NCBI GenBank assembly: GCA_947494705.1
Contig: CANLVN010000004.1
Coordinates: 1-64,000 of the forward strand
Length of the DNA: 64,000 nucleotides
DNA from: an uncultured Erythrobacter sp.
Lineage (GTDB): Bacteria; Pseudomonadota; Alphaproteobacteria; Sphingomonadales; Sphingomonadaceae
Direction of reading: 5' to 3'
A program made the translations under genes and the position numbers. The notes below the pieces were generated by a model, which was not told the origin of the DNA, did not search any database, and saw only the letters and a list, made by a program, of their open reading frames with translations. Below, piece after piece: positions 1-8,381 of this stretch. Position 1 is the stretch's first letter. Each line of letters opens with the position of its first letter.

Positions 1-77
1 GTCGAAGGGTTCCAGATCTCGTGAGTGCGCGTGGCTTCGGGGCTCGCCCCAACAATGAAATGATCGACCTGTCGCAT
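1..77 (-). CDS. mmsA: Methylmalonate-semialdehyde dehydrogenase (CoA-acylating), N-terminus only
   Basis: The minus strand from 77 opens with ATG and reads MRQVDHFIVG followed by ASPEATRTHEIWNPS up to the window edge. This is the typical N-terminus of MmsA-type aldehyde dehydrogenases, which convert (methyl)malonate semialdehyde to acetyl- or propionyl-CoA in valine and inositol breakdown. A GAGGAG ribosome-binding site lies about 8 bases upstream of the ATG. Only about 25 residues are visible, so the call rests on this N-terminal pattern and the catalytic core cannot be checked. The gene is divergent from the Crp/Fnr regulator at 421. Confidence 0.7.
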   Translation of the reverse strand, partial: MRQVDHFIVGASPEATRTHEIWNPS

Positions 78-420
78 GGGGTGGTATCTCCTCAATTCTC
101 TTGCCGCTCCCCATGACGTTGCGAAGGGCGCGGCGCAAGGGTGCGGAAGGGATTGGACCCACACTCCCAACGCCGCACCGCTGACTTTCCAGCCCGCTGT
201 GCCGATCGATTGGTGGGTGGCGGCGCGTTTCAAGGTCGCCCCAGCCTAATTTCCCGATTTTTCCGTTATTTGGCGCGAACGCTCGACTTCCCGAGAAGCT
301 ATTGCTTTTCCAAGCTGTTTCTATCAATATTGTCGGCCTGCGAGCGATAGTCCTCTCTCGTTGAGAAGATGAAGTGCGGGGGCGCTTTGCGCCGGGCCTT
401 GCATATCAATAAACGATGGT
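78..420. other. Divergent intergenic region mmsA / Crp-Fnr regulator
   Basis: About 340 bases between two divergent genes. It must hold both promoters. I looked for an FNR-type TTGAT-N4-ATCAA palindrome and did not find a convincing one. No RNA gene or convincing small ORF is visible. Confidence 0.5.
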
Positions 421-1209
421 TTGGGGGAAGCTCCAGTGCGGGGTGCACAGTTTCGGAAGGAGGAGCAGGGTGGCGAAACCACCAAGCATCGCCTTCTTTT
501 TGCTGCATTCGAGGCGCGGCTGGGCATGCTGCCTTCGGAAGTTCCGAAAATCGATCTTACCAGCGCCGTCATCGGCAGCAGGGAAATCGCGAGCGACCAT
601 CAGATATGGGAGGACATGGACGAGCGTCAGTCCCTCTATCTCATCGATGAAGGCTTCGCCTATCGCTTTACCCATCTGACCGGTGGCAAGCGCCATATTG
701 ACGATTTCTTCGGGCCTGGGACAATCTGCAACTGGCCGCGGCTGAAATCAGCCGATTATCGCTGCAATCTCGTCATCAAGGGCGGATCGCGCCTTGTCGT
801 GCTGGACCCGGGGCGTGTGGAGCAGGTGCTGGCCGAAAAACGCAATGCGAAAGCCGCGATCGAGCGGCTAGAACTCGCTCGTGCCCTGCGGGTATCTCAG
901 CGGGTGAGGGCGCTGATCTCTCTGCCAGCCTCTCACCGTATCGCAGTGTTCCTGCTCGACATGCGGGAGGAATACCGTCTAGGCGGCCGCGACGACGACT
1001 GGCTGCCTTTCCGCCTCACACAAGAAGAGATAGCCGATGCGACCGGCATGACCGAAGTGCACGTCAATCGCACTCTGGCGAAAATGGAACAGGCCGATCA
1101 GCTGGAGCGCAGGCGAGGCAAGTTTTGCCTGCCCGACGCGAAGCGTCTGGAAGAGCAATTGCACTATCGCCGTTTCCTCAATGGATACCGCGGTGACGGC
1201 GATGGTTGA
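421..1209 (+). CDS. Crp/Fnr-family transcriptional regulator
   Basis: A cytoplasmic one-component regulator. Residues about 45-150 form the cyclic-nucleotide-binding-like beta-roll. Residues about 195-225 form a winged helix with the recognisable run FRLTQEEIADATGMTEVHV, the Crp-type HTH. The N-terminal Cys cluster of oxygen-sensing Fnr is absent (the only Cys are near 103, 115 and 236), so an iron-sulfur sensor is unlikely and the ligand is unknown. The start is uncertain: TTG at 421 gives 262 residues, while the first in-frame ATG at 526 gives 227, closer to a minimal family member. It lies 70 bases upstream of the hybrid kinase gene on the same strand and is divergent from mmsA, either of which could be its target. 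Confidence 0.8.
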   Translation: MGEAPVRGAQFRKEEQGGETTKHRLLFAAFEARLGMLPSEVPKIDLTSAVIGSREIASDHQIWEDMDERQSLYLIDEGFAYRFTHLTGGKRHIDDFFGPGTICNWPRLKSADYRCNLVIKGGSRLVVLDPGRVEQVLAEKRNAKAAIERLELARALRVSQRVRALISLPASHRIAVFLLDMREEYRLGGRDDDWLPFRLTQEEIADATGMTEVHVNRTLAKMEQADQLERRRGKFCLPDAKRLEEQLHYRRFLNGYRGDGDG

Positions 1210-1278
1210 GGAGGGGGCACCCTGTGCAAGTGGTAGGTTAGGGCGTAAAGCGTGAATTCTGCGAGCGAGGAAAAGCGT

Positions 1279-4200
1279 ATGTCGGCATTTAATCACCCGG
1301 TCGTCGCCGTGGGCGCATCGGCCGGGGGAATCGAAGCGCTCAAGTCGCTGGTCGAATGCATCCCTGGCGACATCAAGGCGACCTTTGTCATTCTCCAGCA
1401 CCTCGCGCCGGATCATGAAAGTCAGTTGGTCAACATCCTGGCGCGCAATGCAAAGCTGCCCTGCGAGGAAGCTGCCGAGGACATGGCTGTTGCTTCGGGC
1501 CGTATTTATGTCCTGCCCCCGGACCGTTATCTCAGGATCGTTGACCATGGCCTTTTTGTCGAAGAGCCAAGTGATCCGCGCGGATCGCGTATGCCGATCG
1601 ACTATTTCATGCGTTCGCTGGCAGAAACGGCAGGGCCGCAAGCGGTCGGGGTGATCCTGTCGGGGACTGGAAGCGATGGCACTCTGGGGCTGCGCGCGAT
1701 CAAAGGTGCGGGCGGGCTGACCTTCGCGCAATCGCCGGAAACCGCGCTGTATGACGGTATGCCACGCGCCGCGATCGAGGGGCAGAATGCCGACCGGGTC
1801 GGCACGATCACAGATATCTGCGAGGGCATCGCGCAGTTCGCACAGCAAAATACCGAAGACCTCGGCAAGGATTTCAAGCGCACCGACCTCCAGGCGGTAC
1901 TGGCGCTGCTCAAGGCGCGGCTGGGCTACGATTTCAACCCCTACAAACCCGGCACGGTCGGTCGCAGGATTCGTCGCCGGATGAATTTGCTGCGATTTGC
2001 CGATCTCGGTGAGTATGTCGAACACCTTCGCTCCGACGACAACGAATTGAGGCAGTTGTCCGACGACATGCTCATCAATGTGACATCCTTCTTCCGGGAC
2101 GAGCCTTTATGGGAGGAATTCAAGCAGAAGGTTGTGTCCCCCCTTGTCGCGGGTGCGAACGGCAAGCCTGTCCGCGTATGGGTCCCGGCCTGTTCCAGCG
2201 GTGAAGAGGCATATTCGCTGGCAATGCTGTTCGAAGAGCACTGCGAAGAGGAGAAGAGCGACTGCGATTGGCAGATATTCGCCACCGACCTCGACGAGAA
2301 CGCCATCGCGAAGGGGCGAGAGGGCTTCTATCCCACGAGCATCTCGGGCGACATTACCGAACAGCGTCTTCGAAAATATTTCCGCAAAGAGGCTTCCGGT
2401 TTCAGGGTGGACAAGAAGCTGCGCGAAAAAGTCGTGTTCGCGCAGCAGAATATTCTTAGCGATCCGCCATTCTCCCGGCTCGATCTGGTCTCCTGCCGCA
2501 ATCTCCTGATCTATCTCGATAGCGCGCACCAGGAGCAATTGATCGAGACTTTTCATTTCGCCCTCAACGACAACAGCTACCTCATTCTGGGTACTTCGGA
2601 ATCGGTTTCGTCGAATTCTCGCTTGTTCCGCTCGCTGGAGGGCAAGGCGCATATCTATCGCCGCAAGCCCGGCCGGTCGAACGCCCAGTTCGCCACGAAC
2701 GGGGACGATGGGCCGGAAATCACCGAGATTACCCGCTTTCTCGACAAGACCCGGAAAAAGCAGGGTGATGATCTGACCGAAAAGGTTCGCCGGTCGTTGC
2801 TCAGCCGCTACGCCCCAGCCGGGGTGGTGATCGACGGTCACGGCAATATCCAGCATTATGCAGGGCCGGTTCGGCGGTTCATCGAGACGCCCGAGGGCCA
2901 GCCTTCGCACAATATCTACGACTTGCTGCCTTCCACATTGCGAGCCCGCGTGCGCAAGGCCGTGCGCAAGTGCGGGAAGGACGATGAATCGCGCGATATA
3001 TCGGCGAACGTCCATTTCGAGGACCGCGATCAGACCGTAAGGGTCGATTGCGAAAGGCTATCGACACAGGATCACGACGGCGAACCGTATTACTTCATTA
3101 CCTTCGTCGAGATCGAGGCCGCGCAATCAGCGACCAAGCCGCAGACGGGCGAGGAGGGCGAGGAATATGTCCGGCAGCTCGAACACGAACTGGAAGTCGT
3201 GCGCGAGGACCTGCAGACCACGGTGGAAGAACTGGAAACTTCCAATGAGGAACTGAAGGCCAGTCACGAGGAGGCGATGGCCTCCAACGAGGAATTGCAA
3301 TCCGCCAACGAGGAACTCGAGACCAGCCGCGAGGAGCTGCAGTCGCTCAACGAGGAACTGGTAACCGTCAACCACCAGCTCGAAGACAAGGTCGGCCAGG
3401 TGGAGAAGACGACCGACGATCTTCGCAATCTGCTGACCTCTACGCGATTGCCGGTGCTGTTCCTCGATCAGCAGCTCAACATCTCGAGCTTTACCGAAAC
3501 CATGCGCGGCCTGATCGAATTGCGTGATGCGGATATCGGTCGCCCGCTGACCGACCTTGCCATGAAGATTGCGGACGACAAGATCGCGGAGGACGCGCGC
3601 TCTGTGCTCGCGAACCTGCAGCCGATCGAACGCGAAGTGACCGATGCGGAGGACAGGATCTATTTGCGGCGCGTTCAGCCCTATCGGACGGGAGACGAAC
3701 GCATCGGCGGTGTGGTCGCGACCTTCACCGATATCAGCGAGAAGGCAAAGTCCGCACGTCGGCTGGCCGACCGGGAGCGGCAAGCCCGGATTGTCGCCGA
3801 GCTGGGGCAGAAGGCGCTTTTGGCGCGTGAAATCGGCCCCTTCCTCGAAGACGTCTGTGCCTCGCTCAGACACGCGCTCGATTGCGATTACGCCAAGGTG
3901 CTGAAGCTGGACTCCAAAGCCGACCGTTTCGATCTGGTTGCCGGCGCGGGCTGGAAATCCGGTCTCGTCGGAAAGACTTCAGTCGAAGCGGCGCGCAGGA
4001 GCCAGGCTGGCTATACGGTTTTGGAGGATCAAGCGGTCCTCGTAACCGATTTTGAGCACGAGAAGCGTTTTGAAGCCCCTGAGCTGCTGGCCGATCACAA
4101 GGTTCTGTCCGGGATCAGCACACCGATCAGGGTTGGCGAAGAAACGTGGGGTGCGATCGGCCTGCATGACAGGACTGTCGAGAAGTTTACCGAGCGCGAT

Positions 4201-5664
4201 CTCGACATACTGAGTTCGGCTGCGAACATTATATCCATGACACTGCGTCAGCTGACGCGCGAAGAATTCCTGGCGCGTGAGCGACTGTCGCTATCGCTGG
4301 CGATGCGTGTCGCGGACATGGGCGTGTGGACCTACGACCCTCAATCGGACGCGGTTACCTGGGACAACAAGCTACGGTCGATTACCGGGCTGGGAAAAAA
4401 GCCGCGGAACCCCGAGTTGAAAGATTTCCTGGGAAGGGTCCACGAAGACGACCACAGCCGCGTCGAAGAGAGGCTGCGCCAGATGGTCGAGGATGGCGTT
4501 CCGTTCGACACCGAATTCCGCTTCGTGCGCCCCGATGGCCAGACCATTTGGCTGCAGGGCAAGGGCGAGGAGATGATCGACCCGAACGGGAAGCGCCTCA
4601 TGCTCGGCATCAATGCAGACATTACCGATCGCAAGCGCAGCGAAGAACAGACGAACTTCATGATGCGCGAGCTCGATCACAGGGTGAAGAACCTGCTCGC
4701 CGTGATCCTTTCGATCAGTCGCATGACGACGAAATCGGCAGATACGATCGAGGAATTCACCGAAGCCTTCACCGCGCGGGTCGACGCCATAGCGCGCACG
4801 CACAGCCTGCTCGCCCAAAGCCGTTGGAAGGGCACGAACTTGCGGGCTCTCCTGGTCGAGGAGATCGGCACGCAAGGCTGGGAGGAGCAGGTCGAAATCA
4901 GCGGCCCCGAGGTCATCGTCTCGCCTTCGGCTGCGCAGGCGCTGTCGATGCTGTTCCACGAATTGATGGTCAACGCCATCAAGCACGGCGCCCTGTCCGT
5001 GCCCGATGGCAGTATCGAGGTGAAGTGGCGGCGGATCGACGAACTCGTAAACACTGTCGAGCTGACCTGGGTCGAGAGCGGAGGACCGCCGGTCGCAAAA
5101 CCGAAGACCAAAGGGTTCGGGACGACCGCGATTGAACGCCTCGCCGGTCAGCAGTTGGAATCCGATATCAAGGTGTCGTGGCGCAAGAGCGGTCTCAAGG
5201 TGACACTCTCGATCCCCGAGAAGAACATCCGGCCTGCCGAAGAAGAGGCGACCGAGGGCAGGCATATATCGCGCTCCGTTTCACGCGATGTGTTGAAAGG
5301 CAAGCGAGTGCTCGTCCTCGATGACGAATGGCTGATTGCCGAACAACAGGCCGATATGCTCGAGGATGCGGGCGCGACCATCGTCGGCCCATTCCTCAAG
5401 CTTGAAGAGGCGATGGCGCAGGACATCGAAGCGCTCGATCTGGCGATCCTGGACTTCGCACTGGAGAACGGGAACGTCCTGCCCCTGGCCAATCGCCTGA
5501 ACGAAGCGAAAGTGCCGATCCTTTTCGTCACCGGATACGGATCGAACATGAAGCTGCCCGATCGTTTCCGCGAAGATCTGGTTGTCGCGAAACCCGCCGG
5601 AACCAGCGCGTTGCTCGACAGCGCGGCATGGATTGTCACCCGTTATCAGGGCGCCGGAAAATGA
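1279..5664 (+). CDS. CheB-CheR-PAS-GAF-PAS-HWE kinase-receiver fusion protein
   Basis: A very large signalling fusion of about 1461 residues. Positions below count from an alternative GTG at 1252. A CheB methylesterase domain comes first (GASAGG near 23, a QH pair near 49, GSDG near 142). A CheR methyltransferase follows (arginine-rich linker near 237, VPACSSGEEAYS near 310). A long Glu-rich coiled coil spans about 645-720 with repeated SNEEL/ANEEL units, then a PAS domain. A GAF domain starts near 846 and a second PAS near 1013. An HWE-type histidine kinase has ELDHRVKN near 1140, and a C-terminal receiver starts near 1350 (VLDDEW, then AILDFA with the likely phospho-Asp). ATG 1279 has an AGGAA Shine-Dalgarno and is preferred. 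No flagellar or chemoreceptor genes lie nearby, so a role outside classical chemotaxis is likely. The stop overlaps the next start as ATGA. Confidence 0.9.
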   Translation: MSAFNHPVVAVGASAGGIEALKSLVECIPGDIKATFVILQHLAPDHESQLVNILARNAKLPCEEAAEDMAVASGRIYVLPPDRYLRIVDHGLFVEEPSDPRGSRMPIDYFMRSLAETAGPQAVGVILSGTGSDGTLGLRAIKGAGGLTFAQSPETALYDGMPRAAIEGQNADRVGTITDICEGIAQFAQQNTEDLGKDFKRTDLQAVLALLKARLGYDFNPYKPGTVGRRIRRRMNLLRFADLGEYVEHLRSDDNELRQLSDDMLINVTSFFRDEPLWEEFKQKVVSPLVAGANGKPVRVWVPACSSGEEAYSLAMLFEEHCEEEKSDCDWQIFATDLDENAIAKGREGFYPTSISGDITEQRLRKYFRKEASGFRVDKKLREKVVFAQQNILSDPPFSRLDLVSCRNLLIYLDSAHQEQLIETFHFALNDNSYLILGTSESVSSNSRLFRSLEGKAHIYRRKPGRSNAQFATNGDDGPEITEITRFLDKTRKKQGDDLTEKVRRSLLSRYAPAGVVIDGHGNIQHYAGPVRRFIETPEGQPSHNIYDLLPSTLRARVRKAVRKCGKDDESRDISANVHFEDRDQTVRVDCERLSTQDHDGEPYYFITFVEIEAAQSATKPQTGEEGEEYVRQLEHELEVVREDLQTTVEELETSNEELKASHEEAMASNEELQSANEELETSREELQSLNEELVTVNHQLEDKVGQVEKTTDDLRNLLTSTRLPVLFLDQQLNISSFTETMRGLIELRDADIGRPLTDLAMKIADDKIAEDARSVLANLQPIEREVTDAEDRIYLRRVQPYRTGDERIGGVVATFTDISEKAKSARRLADRERQARIVAELGQKALLAREIGPFLEDVCASLRHALDCDYAKVLKLDSKADRFDLVAGAGWKSGLVGKTSVEAARRSQAGYTVLEDQAVLVTDFEHEKRFEAPELLADHKVLSGISTPIRVGEETWGAIGLHDRTVEKFTERDLDILSSAANIISMTLRQLTREEFLARERLSLSLAMRVADMGVWTYDPQSDAVTWDNKLRSITGLGKKPRNPELKDFLGRVHEDDHSRVEERLRQMVEDGVPFDTEFRFVRPDGQTIWLQGKGEEMIDPNGKRLMLGINADITDRKRSEEQTNFMMRELDHRVKNLLAVILSISRMTTKSADTIEEFTEAFTARVDAIARTHSLLAQSRWKGTNLRALLVEEIGTQGWEEQVEISGPEVIVSPSAAQALSMLFHELMVNAIKHGALSVPDGSIEVKWRRIDELVNTVELTWVESGGPPVAKPKTKGFGTTAIERLAGQQLESDIKVSWRKSGLKVTLSIPEKNIRPAEEEATEGRHISRSVSRDVLKGKRVLVLDDEWLIAEQQADMLEDAGATIVGPFLKLEEAMAQDIEALDLAILDFALENGNVLPLANRLNEAKVPILFVTGYGSNMKLPDRFREDLVVAKPAGTSALLDSAAWIVTRYQGAGK

Positions 5665-6662
5665 CAGCTGCGCGCAGTCGCGATCTGATCGGTATAGGGG
5701 GCAGCGCAGGCGCACTTCCCGCTCTAATCGAACTGCTGCGCAAATACCGGCCCGAAGCAGGCGCCAGCGTGCTCGTGGTGCTCCACCGCAGCGCGGAATC
5801 CGAACACCTGCCCAAGATACTTCAGCGCGAAACACCTCTCGAAGTGTGCGAGCCGAAGGAAGGCGACGCATTGCGCCCCAACTGCCTCTATCTTGCCAGC
5901 GCCGATGCGCACCTGACCATCGGGGACGGTCACCTGCACCTGCGCCGCGGGCCGCGAGAGAACAACTTCCGCCCGGCTATCGACCCGCTGCTGCGCAGCC
6001 TCGCCGTGTTCGGCTCCACCCGATCAACCGCGGTTATCCTGTCGGGCCACCTCGACGACGGCGCAGCGGGTGCGCGTGCTGTCGCCTCGACCGGCGGCAA
6101 AGTCATCGTTCAGGACCCTGCGGATGCCTTATCCCCCAGCATGCCTCGCGCGGCGATAAGCGCTGTGGGCGAACCCGAAACGATCAGGTCTGCCGCAGCT
6201 ATCGGATCGTACCTCTCGGCCGTTGTTGGAACGCCGGTGGGTGAAGCGCAGGAGGCCGACCCCTCGATCCGTCTCGAATTGATGATCGCAGGACTGGAGA
6301 AGGCCAAGATGCGAAGCGAAGAGCGATTGGGCGAACTCAGCCCCTACAACTGTCCCGATTGCAATGGCGTGTTGTGGGAGATCGAGGATGGTCCGCTCAC
6401 GCGGTATCGCTGTCACACAGGACACGCCTATTCGAGTGAATCGCTTGCTTCACAACAGGAAGTCATGTTGGAGCGCAGCCTGTTCGAAAGCCTTAAATCG
6501 TGCCGTGAGCGCGCTCGCTTCGTCAGGGAAATGGCCGAGCGCGATCCCCGAAATTCCAGCCGGTGGTACAGCCGGGCGAAGGGATACGAGGACGATTGCG
6601 TGCTGCTGGAAGAGCTGATCCAAGCGAGGCAGACGCGTTCGGACGAACGGCCCGAAGCATAG
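5661..6662 (+). CDS. CheB-type methylesterase with C-terminal zinc-ribbon-like module
   Basis: A 333-residue protein translationally coupled (ATGA) to the CheB/CheR hybrid kinase, so the two are one operon. Residues about 7-190 form the CheB esterase fold, with GIGGSAGALPAL (Ser near 13), LVVLHRS and VILSGHLDDGA. The C-terminal part has CPDC near 231 and RCHTGH near 249, a possible zinc-binding module known from CheB-like proteins that lack a receiver domain. No N-terminal receiver is present, so control must come from elsewhere, possibly the partner kinase. Neighbouring glutamyl-methyl substrates are not evident. Confidence 0.85.
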   Translation: MTAARSRDLIGIGGSAGALPALIELLRKYRPEAGASVLVVLHRSAESEHLPKILQRETPLEVCEPKEGDALRPNCLYLASADAHLTIGDGHLHLRRGPRENNFRPAIDPLLRSLAVFGSTRSTAVILSGHLDDGAAGARAVASTGGKVIVQDPADALSPSMPRAAISAVGEPETIRSAAAIGSYLSAVVGTPVGEAQEADPSIRLELMIAGLEKAKMRSEERLGELSPYNCPDCNGVLWEIEDGPLTRYRCHTGHAYSSESLASQQEVMLERSLFESLKSCRERARFVREMAERDPRNSSRWYSRAKGYEDDCVLLEELIQARQTRSDERPEA

Positions 6663-6674
6663 TAACGTCGCGTT

Positions 6675-6887
6675 TTAATCGATAATCCAGACAGCATCTT
6701 CGCGCGTGCCGATATTGCGCAGCCGTGCGAGCTTGCGACCGTCCTCCCACAATTCAGCCTGATGGGCGCCGCCTTTCAGCTTTGCTTGCTGAAGGGCATC
6801 GCTCGGCGAACGAGCGGCGATCATGACCGGCATTGCCGTGTCGGGTTCCGAGGTCGGAACGACGAACCTGAGTTCATAGGTATGCAT
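6675..6887 (-). CDS. Small conserved hypothetical protein (70 aa)
   Basis: Starts MHTYELRFVVPTSEPDT and ends AVWIID. A perfect GGAGG ribosome-binding site sits five bases before the ATG, which supports it as a real gene. It is soluble, with no signal peptide or membrane segment. The run SPSDALQQAKLKGGAHQAELWEDG followed by RKLARL suggests a compact alpha/beta fold. It is convergent with the CheB gene (12 bases apart). I do not recognise the function. Confidence 0.7.
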   Translation of the reverse strand: MHTYELRFVVPTSEPDTAMPVMIAARSPSDALQQAKLKGGAHQAELWEDGRKLARLRNIGTREDAVWIID

Positions 6888-7228
6888 GATCCCTCCAGCA
6901 GGGCGACGAAATCTTTCCCTGGGTTGGAGAAGGGAGCGACCCGGCCCGGCTTCCTAGGGAAGAAGACCCCCTCGCCAAACCGGGGGATCGCGGCGAGGGG
7001 GTCAGGGAGAGGAAGCGGGAGACTGGGTCGTCCCTTCCACCGAGATCGAAACTACCCAGACTCGGACCGCACACCCCAAAATATGTTACCTGGCTCCGGA
7101 TTTTCCCGATATTTTCAATTAAGTACCTGATGTCCTATCAAAAATTTTTTCAAGCTTGATTTAGTACGCAAAGCCGGTTGATAGGCTCACCGCAATACCG
7201 CGAACCAGTGTCAACAAGACACAGCCAC
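6888..7228. other. Intergenic region upstream of the truncated tRNA-Gly copy
   Basis: It contains a perfect 12-bp inverted repeat, GACCCCCTCGCC at 6965-6976 paired with GGCGAGGGGGTC at 6992-7003. This could form a stable hairpin but has no T-tract. The AT-rich stretch 7131-7190 is where the native promoter of tRNA-Gly would be expected. I see no protein-coding gene here. Confidence 0.5.
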
Positions 7229-7267
7229 GCGGGTGTAGCTCAATGGTAGAGCAGCAGCTTCCCAAGC
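7229..7267 (+). repeat. Left island end: 39-bp 5' fragment of tRNA-Gly(CCC)
   Basis: These 39 bases are identical to the first 39 bases of the intact tRNA-Gly at 18048, running from the acceptor 5' strand through the anticodon loop. After ...CCCAAGC the sequence diverges and no T-arm or acceptor 3' strand follows, so this copy cannot fold as a tRNA. It is the left attachment-site repeat of the island. Confidence 0.92.
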
Positions 7268-7300
7268 ATCCGTGAAGCCCAGTTTTCTGGGACTTCCGGT

Positions 7301-7359
7301 GTAAACCAGACTAGAAACGGCCCCAATCAAATCAACAGTTTGGATTTTTGCCGTAAACC
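7301..7359. other. Putative integrase arm-type sites (GTAAACC) near left end
   Basis: GTAAACC occurs at 7301-7307 and 7353-7359, 30-90 bases inside the left repeat. The same word is at 17997-18003, with a one-base variant GTAAACT at 18009-18015, just inside the right repeat. Short repeats clustered at both ends of an integrase element are expected of arm-type binding sites. This is inference from position and repetition. Confidence 0.35.
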
Positions 7360-7420
7360 AAACCGTAGGCAGTCCCGTGCAACCTGTTGCAACAGTTTAA
7401 GGCATGGTTTGGGGTGACAA

Positions 7421-8263
7421 GTGGTGCTGAAATTCAACATGGTGCTGGCAGACGGCGGTCTTAATCCTAAAGATGTCCGCCTCATGCGGCACCAGCATGT
7501 GGCAGACAGTGGTCTTACGCCATACGCGCTTTGGCGCGACGACAGAGCCGAATTTGAGCGGTATCAGAGCGCACAGCGGGCGAACCGGAGCGAATACTTC
7601 GCCAGCCGCTATTGGGCGAGTTTTGTGGTGCCACCGGACGGCAGCACGATGTTTGTTGGGATGTATGAAATCTTCGGTTCGTCACCCGCGCCAGACGAAT
7701 GGGTCGATCCACTCAATCGAAAATCCCGCATTGAAATGGATCTCGAACTCGACCTTTACGAGTTCGCTAGGTTGCCATCATTTGATCGTCTGATTGGTTG
7801 CCTGAAGGTTGATTGGGGGCCGGGCGCACGCTCTTGGGCGCAGAGGGCAGACAGCAGGACCGGCAACAAGCCAATTGTCGAACTCACTCAAGGCTTCAGA
7901 GAGCCAGACTTTCCCGGCTTCACCCACTTCATTGGCAATCTAGGCAGTTTGCCGAGCCTTCCAACCAGTTGGATCACAGCGCTCTCGGCAAGCCGAGGTG
8001 TCTACCTGCTTACATGCCCAAGAACCAAGGAGCAGTATATCGGCGCTGCGCATGGCAGTGATGGATTTTGGGGACGCTGGCAAAGCTACGTCGCGACTGG
8101 CCACGGCGGAAACGTTGGCCTCAAGAGCCGTGATCCCTCGGACTATCAGGTAAGCATCTTGGAGGTCGCAGGGTCAGCGGCGACAGTCGAGCAGATTATC
8201 GGGCTTGAGCAGCTCTGGAAGCAGAAGCTTCAGAGCAGGGAGATGGGGCTTAACCGCAACTGA
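7421..8263 (+). CDS. GIY-YIG nuclease-domain protein (cargo 1)
   Basis: A 280-residue protein with a C-terminal GIY-YIG endonuclease domain: GVY at 193-195, QYIG at 205-208, the catalytic-type Arg in GRW near 219, Glu 263 in GLEQLWKQKL, and the final Asn in GLNRN. All the usual catalytic positions are present. Residues 1-170 form a separate N-terminal domain I do not recognise, perhaps for target recognition. The start may be GTG 7421 or ATG 7439. It is the first gene of the island and has no obvious membrane or signal segments. Expected activity is DNA cleavage; whether it restricts DNA with the methyltransferase at 10815 is inference. Confidence 0.75.
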   Translation: MVLKFNMVLADGGLNPKDVRLMRHQHVADSGLTPYALWRDDRAEFERYQSAQRANRSEYFASRYWASFVVPPDGSTMFVGMYEIFGSSPAPDEWVDPLNRKSRIEMDLELDLYEFARLPSFDRLIGCLKVDWGPGARSWAQRADSRTGNKPIVELTQGFREPDFPGFTHFIGNLGSLPSLPTSWITALSASRGVYLLTCPRTKEQYIGAAHGSDGFWGRWQSYVATGHGGNVGLKSRDPSDYQVSILEVAGSAATVEQIIGLEQLWKQKLQSREMGLNRN

Positions 8264-8381
8264 CAGCCCAAAGGCATGGGTCCGCGCTTCGACGCAGCAT
8301 TTGACTATGATGTATTTCGCTTACATCGCTTTATCTAAACACCTTCCTTCGTCCTAACGCCTGTATGGAGAAACCCAAAAG

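Noticed and set aside
979..5265. Long minus-strand open frames opposite the CheB-CheR kinase fusion
   Set aside because: They mirror the codon pattern of the real + strand gene, have no ribosome-binding sites and encode Arg/His-rich sequences without domains.
7229..7300. A second functional tRNA-Gly
   Set aside because: Only the first 39 bases match; the T-arm and acceptor 3' strand are missing.
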